Shown here piece after piece: positions 1 to 7,355 of a stretch of DNA of 27,027 nucleotides. Source of the stretch: Porphyromonadaceae bacterium UBA4702 (GTDB lineage Bacteria; Bacteroidota; Bacteroidia; Bacteroidales; Muribaculaceae). Positions within the stretch are counted from its first letter, which is position 1; every line of letters starts with the position of its first letter. The translations under genes were made by a program, and so were the position numbers. The notes under the pieces were generated by a model. It saw nothing but the letters and a program-made list of their open reading frames with translations, had not been told where the DNA came from and searched no databases. The DNA lies in NCBI GenBank assembly GCA_002404675.1, contig DHKE01000030.1, positions 53,625 to 80,651 of the forward strand. Direction: 5' to 3'.

Positions 1-1466
1 TCCTTGCCGGTAGCCTTGTCCTTGGCAGACACATTGAGGATGCCGTTTGCATCGACCTCGAATGTCACCTCAATCTGCGGCACGCCACGCGGTGCGGGAG
101 CGATGCCTGACAGGTTGAACTCGCCGAGCAGCTTGTCGTCGGCTGCCATAGGACGCTCGCCCTGCAATACGCGGATCTGCACTTCGGGCTGGTTGTCAGC
201 TGCGGTGGAGAACACTTCGCTCTTGCGGATAGGAATTGTCGAGTTGGCTTCGATCAGTTTCGTCATCACGCCGCCGAGAGTCTCGATACCGATAGACAGA
301 GGCACTACGTCGAGCAGAAGCACATCCTTGACATCGCCGCTGAGGACACCGCCCTGAATAGCTGCGCCGATAGCGACAACCTCGTCGGGGTTGACACCCT
401 TGTTAGGCTCTTTGCCGAAAATCTCCTTGACCTTCTGCTGGATAGCGGGGATACGAGTAGAACCGCCTACGAGGACAACCTCGTCGATGTCGCTCGAAGA
501 GAGGCCCGCATCCTGCAAAGCCTTGACACACGGAGCCTTGACTGCATCAATCAGACGCTCAGACAGCTGCTCAAACTTTGCGCGAGTCAGAGTCTTTACC
601 AAGTGCTTCGGACCAGCAGCCGTTGCCGTAATGTACGGCAGGTTGATTTCGGTCGAAGTAGAGCTTGACAATTCAATTTTGGCCTTCTCTGCGGCATCTT
701 TCAGACGCTGCATTGCCATCGGGTCCTGACGCAGGTCAACACCCTCGTCGTTGCGGAACTCATCGGCGAGCCAGTCTATAATGACATGGTCGAAGTCATC
801 ACCGCCAAGGTGAGTGTCGCCGTTGGTCGATTTAACCTCAAACACGCCGTCGCCGAGTTCAAGGATAGAAATATCGAATGTACCGCCGCCGAGGTCAAAG
901 ACCGCAATCTTCTGATCCTTGCCGGATTTGTCAAGGCCGTAAGCCAACGCGGCGGCCGTCGGCTCATTGACAATACGGCGCACTTTCAGACCTGCGATTT
1001 CACCAGCCTCCTTTGTTGCCTGACGCTGTGAGTCGTCGAAGTATGCAGGGACTGTGATGACAGCTTCAGTCACTTCCTGACCGAGGTAGTCCTCGGCAGT
1101 CTTCTTCATCTTCTGGAGCACCATGGCGGATATTTCCTGCGGCGTGTACAAACGTCCGTCGATGTCCACCTTGGGCATATTGTTCTGGTCGATTACCTTG
1201 TAAGGCACGCGCTTGATTTCGTCTGCTACCTTGTCACATTTCTCCCCCATAAAACGCTTTATGGAATACACTGTGCGGGTCGGGTTGGTGATGGCCTGTC
1301 GCTTGGCAGGGTCACCGACTTTGCGCTCACCGCCGTCTACGAATGCCACAACTGAAGGAGTCGTGTTGCGACCCTCGTTGTTCGGAATCACTACGGGATC
1401 TTTTCCCTCCAATACTGCTACGCAGGAGTTGGTCGTTCCCAAGTCAATACCAATTATCTTTCCCAT
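1..1466 (-). CDS. dnaK: Chaperone DnaK (Hsp70), C-terminal part cut by window edge
   Basis: ATP-dependent Hsp70 chaperone that, with DnaJ and GrpE, binds and refolds unfolded proteins in the cytoplasm. Reading the minus strand from the ATG at 1466 gives an open frame of 488 full codons running off the window start. The N-terminus [18 protein letters not shown] carries the phosphate-1 loop. The catalytic lysine sits in SIKR (about residue 70), the phosphate-2 loop is [12 protein letters not shown], and the adenosine motif is LVGGSTRIP. The frame continues through the linker region ([14 protein letters not shown]) into the substrate-binding beta domain, ending near KDKATGK. Family members have about 635 residues, so roughly the last 150 (rest of the beta domain and the helical lid) lie outside. 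It is transcribed away from the kinase cassette. I found no convincing promoter upstream. Identification is very secure. Confidence 0.98.
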   Translation of the reverse strand, partial: MGKIIGIDLGTTNSCVAVLEGKDPVVIPNNEGRNTTPSVVAFVDGGERKVGDPAKRQAITNPTRTVYSIKRFMGEKCDKVADEIKRVPYKVIDQNNMPKVDIDGRLYTPQEISAMVLQKMKKTAEDYLGQEVTEAVITVPAYFDDSQRQATKEAGEIAGLKVRRIVNEPTAAALAYGLDKSGKDQKIAVFDLGGGTFDISILELGDGVFEVKSTNGDTHLGGDDFDHVIIDWLADEFRNDEGVDLRQDPMAMQRLKDAAEKAKIELSSSTSTEINLPYITATAAGPKHLVKTLTRAKFEQLSERLIDAVKAPCVKALQDAGLSSSDIDEVVLVGGSTRIPAIQQKVKEIFGKEPNKGVNPDEVVAIGAAIQGGVLSGDVKDVLLLDVVPLSIGIETLGGVMTKLIEANSTIPIRKSEVFSTAADNQPEVQIRVLQGERPMAADDKLLGEFNLSGIAPAPRGVPQIEVTFEVDANGILNVSAKDKATGK

Positions 1467-1533
1467 GATTGTATGTGTTATGTAGTTATTATTCTGTTTG
1501 TTTCCGGACTTTCACCCTCGCCGTTGCCAGTTT

Positions 1534-1546
1534 GGATTTCAAATCC
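1534..1546. promoter_or_regulatory. 13-bp palindrome upstream of dnaK, possible operator
   Basis: GGATTT-C-AAATCC is an exact inverted repeat 68-80 bp upstream of the dnaK start, and a further GGATTT occurs at 1553-1558. The symmetry fits a dimeric regulator site, but no regulator is identified and a chance palindrome of this size is possible. Confidence 0.3.
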
Positions 1547-1738
1547 GCTCAGGGATTTAACAAATCACGTGCTAAATCACCCTTTTAACATTTCGTCTAA
1601 TCGCAGAAATTTCACAACAGCGTAACAATCAACACCTTGCAATCACCGCCACATATTCTGACACAGGACGGCAAAAACATGACAATACTGACAAACGCGC
1701 CTGTTTTCCGGTGCTTTCTGCCAGCGAGGTATGCACGA

Positions 1739-1786
1739 AAAAATGCGGAGAGGGGCGGCGATGACAGATATTTTTTGTACCTTTGG
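1739..1786 (+). repeat. 48-bp promoter-bearing direct repeat, copy 1
   Basis: Aligned by eye with 2685-2732 at a constant offset of 946 bp; 43 of 48 positions match (differences at 1750, 1753, 1754, 1761 and 1766). It contains a T-rich run and the element TACCTTTG at 1778-1785, a good Bacteroidetes -7 box, 44 bp before the start of the small gene at 1830. Where a -33 TTG would be expected (1755-1757) the sequence is GCG inside a conserved GC-rich block. It probably serves as the promoter of the cassette. Confidence 0.75.
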
Positions 1787-1829
1787 AGTGCGAATAGCGA
1801 ACTTGTTACTCTCAACAAATAACATTGTT

Positions 1830-2045
1830 ATGGAAACAACCAACCCTCAACAAAAGCAATACCGCTTCGAAACAACTGATGAGCCGACAGACGAGATGCT
1901 GGAACAACTCATGGAAAGTGCTGCGGAAAAGGTGCGAAAAAGCAATGCTGCAGCTGAAAGGCAGTTTTTTGACTACCTGAAAAAACAATGCGATGAGGCC
2001 AAAAGACGCAGCAGACACACAACCCAAACCCACACTCACACATGA
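1830..2045 (+). CDS. Small charged protein, candidate antitoxin partner of zeta-like kinase
   Basis: A 71-residue protein starting METTNPQQKQYRFETTDEP and ending in a Thr/His-rich tail (TTQTHTHT). I do not recognise a family. The middle (residues about 18-58) is rich in Glu, Lys, Ala and Gln and likely helical, with an acidic first half and a basic end. I chose the ATG at 1830 because it lies just downstream of the TACCTTTG promoter element; the in-frame ATG at 1731 lies upstream of that promoter. Its stop overlaps the kinase start by 4 nt (ATGA at 2042-2045), which implies translational coupling. A small gene directly before a zeta-like kinase is the usual antitoxin-toxin order, so an antitoxin role is inferred from context only. 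Confidence 0.7.
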   Translation: METTNPQQKQYRFETTDEPTDEMLEQLMESAAEKVRKSNAAAERQFFDYLKKQCDEAKRRSRHTTQTHTHT

Positions 2046-2644
2046 GAAAAGACGGACATCAACCTCTTCTTATAGTAATCGCCGGACCAAACGGTTCGGG
2101 CAAAACAACCATTACGACAGAAGTTCTCGAAAGTGAATGGCTCGAAGATGCTGTGTATGTCAACCCCGACAACATCGCCCAAAAACGATTTGGAGACTGG
2201 AACTCTCCTGAAGCTGTCCGCCAAGCCGCCATTTACTGCCAAGAATGGCGAGAAGAATGTCTACATAATCGGCAAAGCCTTATTTTTGAAACAGTTATGT
2301 CGGCATCTGATAAAATCGACTTCATACGCAGAGCAAAAGCTGTGGGTTATTTCGTCAGGGTATTCTTCATCTCAACAACCAATCCTGCGATTAATGCCGC
2401 TCGTATTGCAAAGCGGGTCATGAAAGGCGGACATGATGTGCCAATTCCCAAAATCATATCCCGATACGTAAAGTCCATTGCCAACTGCGCCGAGATTGCG
2501 CGAGAAGTGGACAGGCTATACGTCTATGACAATTCCGAAGAAAACACCAATGCCAAACCTCTGTTTCGATTCAGAGACGGTCAACTTGGGAAATTATATA
2601 CCGACAAAATACCAGAATGGGCAGAAAATATACTTCAACGCTAA
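2042..2644 (+). CDS. Zeta-toxin-like P-loop kinase (COG4185 type)
   Basis: A 200-residue nucleotide-binding protein. Residues 14-22 form a Walker A motif (GPNGSGKTT). VNPDNIAQKRFG follows, matching the substrate-side Asp loop of zeta toxins, then FETVMS (position of the catalytic Asp/Glu region) and RIAKRVMKGGHDVP, the Arg-rich lid that ends many zeta-like domains. Characterised zeta/PezT toxins phosphorylate UDP-N-acetylamino sugars and block peptidoglycan synthesis; close relatives in Bacteroidetes are mostly untested, so the substrate here is unknown. The start overlaps the upstream small gene by 4 nt. Base composition is lower in GC than its neighbours (several 60-bp lines of 35-40 %), which suggests acquisition. 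It could instead be a non-toxic kinase, but the paired architecture favours a toxin-antitoxin-type module. Confidence 0.85.
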   Translation: MRKDGHQPLLIVIAGPNGSGKTTITTEVLESEWLEDAVYVNPDNIAQKRFGDWNSPEAVRQAAIYCQEWREECLHNRQSLIFETVMSASDKIDFIRRAKAVGYFVRVFFISTTNPAINAARIAKRVMKGGHDVPIPKIISRYVKSIANCAEIAREVDRLYVYDNSEENTNAKPLFRFRDGQLGKLYTDKIPEWAENILQR

Positions 2645-2684
2645 GACCATAAACGTCAACGCCATTCACAAATGCGCGCAGCAG

Positions 2685-2732
2685 AAAAATGCGGAAAGTA
2701 GCGGCGGTGACGGATATTTTTTGTACCTTTGG
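2685..2732 (+). repeat. 48-bp promoter-bearing direct repeat, copy 2
   Basis: Second copy of the repeat at 1739-1786 (43/48 identical), starting 40 bp after the kinase stop. It holds TACCTTTG at 2724-2731 and the same T-run and GC-rich block. It is placed to drive the flavodiiron gene that starts at 2809. With copy 1 it brackets the two-gene cassette. Confidence 0.75.
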
Positions 2733-2755
2733 GGAAAGTTTATGTGAGGTACAAA

Positions 2756-2775
2756 CCTGCTGCATGCGCATCAGG
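2756..2775 (+). promoter_or_regulatory. Hairpin in the 5' leader of the flavodiiron gene
   Basis: CCTG-C-TGC and GCA-T-CAGG pair around a 4-nt loop (ATGC), giving 7 base pairs with one internal mismatch. It lies about 20 nt after the predicted start of transcription from repeat copy 2. There is no T-run, so it is not a terminator. Function unknown. Confidence 0.3.
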
Positions 2776-2808
2776 CTCGCATATACACGACAGTAACGAC
2801 AGATCAAT

Positions 2809-4020
2809 ATGAATATCGAGAAAATAACTGACAATATCTTGTATGCCGGGGTCAACGACCGCACCACGGCACGGTTTGAGGCCATGTGGCCTCTCCCCTA
2901 CGGCATTTCGTACAATTCATATATCGTCAAGGGTAAATCCAAGTGCGCCCTCATCGACACGGTTGACATAAAAGAGTGCCGTAGCCTGACGGAACACGTG
3001 TCGGCAGCCGTCCCGGGCGGCTGTCTGGATTTCCTGGTGGTCAACCATACAGAGCCAGACCACTCGGGGTCGATACCGGTACTGGCGGAGATATATCCGC
3101 AGATGCAGATAATCTGCAACAAGATAAGCGCAGAGCAAATCAAGGGGTTCTACCACATCGACGAGAGCCGTCTGCTCGTCATCAAGGACAGTGACGCTAT
3201 CGACCTCGGCGGCCTCACGCTGCGTTTCGTCACAGCGCCGATGGTACACTGGCCGGAAACAATGGTGACATACTGCGAGGAGGAGCAGGCGCTTTTCTCG
3301 GGCGACGCATTCGGCTGTTACGGCGCGCTGAACGGCAACATCATCGACGACGGCATCGACGCTGCGGACATGAAAGCGTATTTCAGCGAGATGCGCCGCT
3401 ACTACGCCAACATAGTGGCGAAATACGGCAAGTTCGTACAGGCTGCGATGAAAAAGGCAAGCGGTCTGGCTATCAAATATGTATGCTCGACTCACGGGCC
3501 AGTATGGCACAGCCGCATAGCTGAAGTGCTGGATGTATACGACCGCATGAGCCGCTGGCAGTCAGACGAGGGCATCACGCTCGTTTTCAGCACCATGTAC
3601 GGCAACACCTCGGAACTCGTAGACCGCATCTGCACGGCTCTGTCACGCCGTGGGCTTAAGAATATCCGCGTTCACAACGCTGCTACAGCGGAACTGAGCG
3701 ACATGATAACGGATTGTGTATGCAAAGACACAGTCATTGTAGGCAGTCCCACATATTCAGGCGACGTGTTCCCTCCGGTTGACGCACTGGTCAAGGCTCT
3801 GGAAATCCGCGAAATCAAGGAGAAGACAGTCGGGGTGTTCGGCAGCTACACATGGGCAAACAGCGCGTTGGGCAAACTGACAGATGCGTTCACGCGCATG
3901 GGCTGCGACCCGGCAGCGACACTCGCCATGAAACAGGCGTACAGCAGCGCAATGGACGCGGACGTTGAGGCGTTTGCAGGCACGCTTGCCGAAGCCATAA
4001 ACCAGCGCAGGAATGGGTGA
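2809..4020 (+). CDS. fprA: FprA-type flavodiiron protein (A-type flavoprotein)
   Basis: A 403-residue cytoplasmic flavodiiron protein, the usual length. Residues 1 to about 250 are a metallo-beta-lactamase-like domain with the diiron ligands in place: H80, E82 and D84 in HTEPDH, then H147 (VHWPE), D166 (SGDAFG) and H229 (STHGP). Residues about 256-400 are a flavodoxin domain whose FMN phosphate loop is STMYGNTSE. Family members reduce O2 to water and/or NO to N2O using electrons from rubredoxin or similar carriers, and protect anaerobes from oxidative or nitrosative stress. The gene leads a plus-strand run and overlaps the next start by 8 nt. Transcription likely starts from the TACCTTTG element at 2724-2731. 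O2 versus NO preference cannot be read from the sequence. Confidence 0.95.
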   Translation: MNIEKITDNILYAGVNDRTTARFEAMWPLPYGISYNSYIVKGKSKCALIDTVDIKECRSLTEHVSAAVPGGCLDFLVVNHTEPDHSGSIPVLAEIYPQMQIICNKISAEQIKGFYHIDESRLLVIKDSDAIDLGGLTLRFVTAPMVHWPETMVTYCEEEQALFSGDAFGCYGALNGNIIDDGIDAADMKAYFSEMRRYYANIVAKYGKFVQAAMKKASGLAIKYVCSTHGPVWHSRIAEVLDVYDRMSRWQSDEGITLVFSTMYGNTSELVDRICTALSRRGLKNIRVHNAATAELSDMITDCVCKDTVIVGSPTYSGDVFPPVDALVKALEIREIKEKTVGVFGSYTWANSALGKLTDAFTRMGCDPAATLAMKQAYSSAMDADVEAFAGTLAEAINQRRNG

Positions 4021-4603
4021 GATACAGACAGAGATGCACCCGTTAGAGCCGTGGTATCCTGAGGACGCGACACTGCTTATGTGCGGCACGTTTCCGCCGC
4101 CACGCGACAAATGGGCCATGGACTTCTATTACCCGAACTTCATTAACGACATGTGGCGGATTTTCGGATACATACTCCATGGCGACAAGGAGTTTTATGT
4201 GGATGCCGACCACAAGACGTTCCGCCTCGAAGCAATCAAGGAGATGCTGACAGAACGGCACATCGCGCTGACCGACACGGCACGCCGCGTACACCGCACA
4301 CGCGGCAACGCCTCTGACAAGTACCTGAACATCGTGCAGCCGACAGACTTCACGGAAGTGCTTGCCGCGCTGCCTAAATGCACAGCAATAGCGACAACAG
4401 GCGAGAAGGCGGCATCGGTGGTGGCGACATCCACCGGCACAGCCGTACCTCGCACCGGGGAGAAGATACTCGTGCATTTCAAGGGCGTTGACAGCCCTGT
4501 GATGCACTGGCGCATGCCGTCCACCTCACGGGCGTATCCGATGAGCGTGGAGAAAAAGGCGGAGTTCTACCGCTGCCTCCTTACAGAAACCGGAATAATA
4601 TAA
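4013..4603 (+). CDS. Uracil-DNA glycosylase superfamily protein
   Basis: A 196-residue protein resembling the mismatch-specific/uracil-DNA glycosylase-like proteins of Bacteroidetes. CGTFPPPRDKW near the N-terminus (residues about 24-34) fits the first active-site loop, FYYPNFINDMWRIFG follows, and MPSTSRAYP near residue 168 fits the C-terminal minor-groove Ser/His loop. These enzymes remove uracil or mismatched bases from DNA in base-excision repair. The ATG at 4013 lies inside the end of the flavodiiron gene (8-nt overlap), so the two are probably translated from one message. The classical UDG GQDPYH loop is absent, so this is not family-1 Ung; exact substrate is uncertain. Confidence 0.78.
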   Translation: MGEIQTEMHPLEPWYPEDATLLMCGTFPPPRDKWAMDFYYPNFINDMWRIFGYILHGDKEFYVDADHKTFRLEAIKEMLTERHIALTDTARRVHRTRGNASDKYLNIVQPTDFTEVLAALPKCTAIATTGEKAASVVATSTGTAVPRTGEKILVHFKGVDSPVMHWRMPSTSRAYPMSVEKKAEFYRCLLTETGII

Positions 4604-4639
4604 ACAACATAACCGGCACAAGCCGCAAACGACAAGACA

Positions 4640-5353
4640 ATGCTTGACATGATAACACTCGCCATAGGCTTCGACGCGAGTTCATTTTTCCAGTGGTTTG
4701 TAGACAACGCGAGCTACATATTCGTGTTCGTGTTCATGACCATCGAGAGTTCATTCATACCCTTTCCCTCGGAAGTTGTAGTTCCGCCGGCAGCATATCT
4801 GGCGTGCACAAATATGGGCGCGGGAGCAGACATGAACGTATATATGGTAGTAGTGTTTGCCACCCTCGGCGCACTCTGCGGAGCGTTCATCAACTATTAT
4901 CTGGCACTGTGGATAGGCCGCCCAGTGGTATACCGATTTGCCAACAGCCACATAGGGCATATCTGCATGATAGACGAGGCGAAAGTAACGAAAGCCGAGG
5001 CGTATTTCGACCGCCACGGCGCGGTGTCAACGCTCATAGGGAGACTTATACCAGCCATACGCCAACTCATATCAATCCCCGCAGGCCTGGCACGCATGAA
5101 TGTGGGCAAGTTTGCCATATTCACCACCCTCGGCGCGTTGGCATGGAACTGCATACTGGCACTGCTAGGCTACATGCTGGCACAGAGCGTGAGCTACGAC
5201 GACCTGTTCGCCAAGGTTGAGGAGTACAACAAGTACCTGACATGGGGCGGATATGCGCTCGCCGTGCTGTGTGTCATATACATAGTCTACAAGGTGCTGT
5301 CACACAAGAAAGCGACTGCCGCAAAGAAGAACACAACTACACAACAAGACTGA
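4640..5353 (+). CDS. DedA-family membrane protein (VTT domain)
   Basis: A 237-residue polytopic inner-membrane protein. Residues about 12-200 form the DedA/VTT domain: a hydrophobic segment near 22-38, the re-entrant motif ESSFIPFPSEVVVPPAAYLA (residues 37-56), further helices, and the conserved GRLIPAIRQLISIPAG near 138-153 that carries the essential Arg and Pro residues of the family. A final membrane helix is near 205-222, followed by a Lys/Thr-rich tail. DedA proteins support membrane homeostasis; several are undecaprenyl-phosphate or phospholipid flippases. The gene is 36 bp after the glycosylase stop and 8 bp before rpe, consistent with one operon. The transported lipid cannot be assigned. 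Confidence 0.92.
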   Translation: MLDMITLAIGFDASSFFQWFVDNASYIFVFVFMTIESSFIPFPSEVVVPPAAYLACTNMGAGADMNVYMVVVFATLGALCGAFINYYLALWIGRPVVYRFANSHIGHICMIDEAKVTKAEAYFDRHGAVSTLIGRLIPAIRQLISIPAGLARMNVGKFAIFTTLGALAWNCILALLGYMLAQSVSYDDLFAKVEEYNKYLTWGGYALAVLCVIYIVYKVLSHKKATAAKKNTTTQQD

Positions 5354-5361
5354 ATAATACC

Positions 5362-6006
5362 ATGAAAGTTTCCCCTTCACTGCTGTCGGCAGATTTCGCC
5401 AACCTGATGCCTGACATAGGGATGATAAACCGCTCGGAGGCGGACATGCTTCACCTCGACGTGATGGACGGCGTATTTGTGCCTAACATCTCCTTCGGCT
5501 TTCCAGTCATGAAGGCCGTTTCCAAGGTATGTACAAAGCCGCTTGACGTGCATCTGATGATAGTAGAGCCGGACAAGTGGATAGAGCAGGTACGCGACCT
5601 GGGCGCGGAAATCATGAACGTGCACCTCGAAGCGTGCCGCCACCTGCACAGCACCATACAGCGCATACACAACGCCGGCATGAAAGCCGGCGTCACAATC
5701 TGCCCTGCCACTCCGGTGTCAATGCTCGCCGACATCATACGCGATGTTGAACTCGTACTGATAATGTCTGTCAACCCGGGCTTCGGAGGACAGCCGTTCA
5801 TACCGCACAGTGTGGAGAAAGTGCGCCAGCTGCGCCAGCTGATAGACAGCACCGGCTCCAGTGCAATAATCGAAGTGGACGGCGGCGTAAACCTAAAGAC
5901 AGGCGCAACGCTTGCAGAGGCCGGCGCGGATATGCTTGTTGCCGGCAGCTACGTGTTCGGCGCGGCAAACCCAGAAGAAGCAATTTCGGGACTGCGTGCC
6001 TTATAA
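5362..6006 (+). CDS. rpe: Ribulose-phosphate 3-epimerase
   Basis: A 214-residue TIM-barrel enzyme interconverting ribulose 5-phosphate and xylulose 5-phosphate in the pentose phosphate pathway. Family motifs are clear: PSLLSADFANL at the N-terminus, HLDVMDGVFVPNISFG (metal-binding His and catalytic Asp), the second His in DVHLMI, MSVNPGFGGQPFI and EVDGGVN (second catalytic Asp and phosphate site). The frame is open upstream to 5242, but that extension would sit inside dedA; the ATG at 5362 gives the family N-terminus and normal length. It lies 8 bp after dedA and is the last gene of the plus-strand run, facing the convergent DHHW gene. Confidence 0.97.
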   Translation: MKVSPSLLSADFANLMPDIGMINRSEADMLHLDVMDGVFVPNISFGFPVMKAVSKVCTKPLDVHLMIVEPDKWIEQVRDLGAEIMNVHLEACRHLHSTIQRIHNAGMKAGVTICPATPVSMLADIIRDVELVLIMSVNPGFGGQPFIPHSVEKVRQLRQLIDSTGSSAIIEVDGGVNLKTGATLAEAGADMLVAGSYVFGAANPEEAISGLRAL

Positions 6007-6022
6007 ACATAATGCACAGGCC

Positions 6023-6049
6023 GTTCCTCTTCCTTACTGGGTGAGGAAC
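6023..6049. terminator. Weak hairpin between convergent rpe and DHHW genes
   Basis: GTTCCTC (6023-6029) and GAGGAAC (6043-6049) are perfect inverted repeats with a 13-nt loop. The stem straddles the 3' end of the DHHW gene and lies 17 bp past the rpe stop. No T-run follows on either strand, so termination is doubtful. Confidence 0.25.
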
Positions 6050-7344
6050 TTGACATAGCCACGCCCCACTGAGGGCATAGCGACACGGAATATGTTGTTG
6101 GCAAAGAGGATGTCTGTTATCCCGTTGTCGGCAACATATTTTTTCATGTTCTTGTTGAAGTAGCGGCCGTCAACGACGTGTATCTCCTCAAACGAATAGA
6201 ACAGGTAACCGGGCAAGGCATTGCCGAAACTGTCCTTGAGTATGAGCAGCTTGCGGTGGTTCTTGGTGTCAGTAACGACCTTTGTCAGCCGCTTGTCGTC
6301 GCCCATGAATGTCTGGTATGCAGCACTGCTGCCGTCCTTGAACTTGTAGAAGAACTCTCCCTGCACAGGCTTCCCTTCATGGGTGACATTGAAATGCTTG
6401 TCAACCTTGTAGTCTATGTATGTGGTGGTGTACCCGATGCCTTTGGGCGTGTAATAGACAAAATCCTCTGGAGACTTTTTGATGGCAATGTCCTTGGAAT
6501 AGGCGTACATAGTGCCGACATAGTCGTGTATGACATGCTTGTCATAGTGCGACAAGTCGCGGAACGGCACTTTCGCCACCTCGGCAAACTTCTGCGCGGC
6601 GTAATATGCGCCGAGCGGAGCCCAATGGTGGTCGGTGCGCAAAAATATAGGCTCGTTGGCGTGCTTGCCCAGAATGGTATATACATCCACAGGCTTCACG
6701 CCAGCGGCAAGATGCTCATGCACATTGACCACAGTGGCAAGCATCGAGTTTGACTTGTCCTTCACCTGGTCTGGAAGATAATACTCCGTAGAGTTGGGTA
6801 TCACCATACAGTACACGTTGACCGCGTCGCCAAAAGTTTCCTTGTACTTGTTGGCAGCCTCGGCATATTGCACACCGCTCTTGGCACCGCCGCCGTATAT
6901 CATCAATGCGCGGGCATTTGGCGCGGACCCGACAACGATGATGCCACGTGATGCAATCTTGGCTTTTTCATCTGCACCATCAGTAACTTTGAACTGGTCG
7001 ATATGTCCGTCGTCCACCGGCTCTTGCGGAGCAGCATCTGCACCGCCGGCATCCGCGTGTATCGTGATTTGGTTCTCGCCCGAGATGTGCAAACCCTCCA
7101 GTCCCTTGATTTCCATGCTTGCGGTCATGAACACATCGCGATACGGCTCGCTGTCGCTGAACCACGTTGAAATGCCCTTGGTAAACTCTCCGGAAGCAAG
7201 CCGCTCGGGCGTGTATTCGGGGAATGAGGCAAGTTCACGGCGTTCAAGCTCGGAGACAGTGCTGCGCGGAAACGACGTGAAGAGGACCGTGAACCCGGCA
7301 AACACCAATGCCATGAAGCTGATATATATGCTGTTGTATTTCAT
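6034..7344 (-). CDS. DHHW/AlgJ-like SGNH-fold O-acyltransferase
   Basis: A 436-residue envelope protein. One N-terminal membrane segment (residues about 6-24) anchors it, and the rest should lie outside the inner membrane. The motif TDHHW places D238 and H240 as in the AlgX/AlgJ Asp-x-His pair, and KDSFGN supplies the nucleophile S372, so the catalytic triad looks complete. A flexible acidic linker spans residues about 95-125. Family members (AlgJ, AlgX, DHHW proteins) move an acetyl group to a polysaccharide after an MBOAT protein brings it across the membrane. I chose the ATG at 7344 because an open extension to 7431 runs inside the MBOAT gene and adds a Cys-rich, non-family N-terminus. It starts 11 bp after the MBOAT stop. 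Confidence 0.88.
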   Translation of the reverse strand: MKYNSIYISFMALVFAGFTVLFTSFPRSTVSELERRELASFPEYTPERLASGEFTKGISTWFSDSEPYRDVFMTASMEIKGLEGLHISGENQITIHADAGGADAAPQEPVDDGHIDQFKVTDGADEKAKIASRGIIVVGSAPNARALMIYGGGAKSGVQYAEAANKYKETFGDAVNVYCMVIPNSTEYYLPDQVKDKSNSMLATVVNVHEHLAAGVKPVDVYTILGKHANEPIFLRTDHHWAPLGAYYAAQKFAEVAKVPFRDLSHYDKHVIHDYVGTMYAYSKDIAIKKSPEDFVYYTPKGIGYTTTYIDYKVDKHFNVTHEGKPVQGEFFYKFKDGSSAAYQTFMGDDKRLTKVVTDTKNHRKLLILKDSFGNALPGYLFYSFEEIHVVDGRYFNKNMKKYVADNGITDILFANNIFRVAMPSVGRGYVKFLTQ

Positions 7345-7355
7345 TTGAGTCTGGA

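Larger units (their letters stand above)
1467..1829. other. 363-bp intergenic region between dnaK and the kinase cassette
   Basis: This gap separates divergent genes. It contains an exact 13-bp palindrome at 1534-1546 with a third half-site at 1553-1558, and the first copy of a 48-bp repeat at 1739-1786 carrying a TAnnTTTG promoter element. The stretch 1590-1735 shows no convincing gene. Short open frames on both strands there lack any recognisable product. A dnaK promoter must lie here, but no TTG-N20-TAnnTTTG match was found on the minus strand. Confidence 0.6.

Noticed and set aside
1612..1843. Short minus-strand frames between dnaK and the cassette
   Set aside because: Overlapping frames of 60-70 codons with no family likeness; the area is better explained by promoter and repeat sequence.
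5242..5361. N-terminal extension of rpe
   Set aside because: It lies inside dedA in another frame; the family N-terminus starts exactly at 5362.
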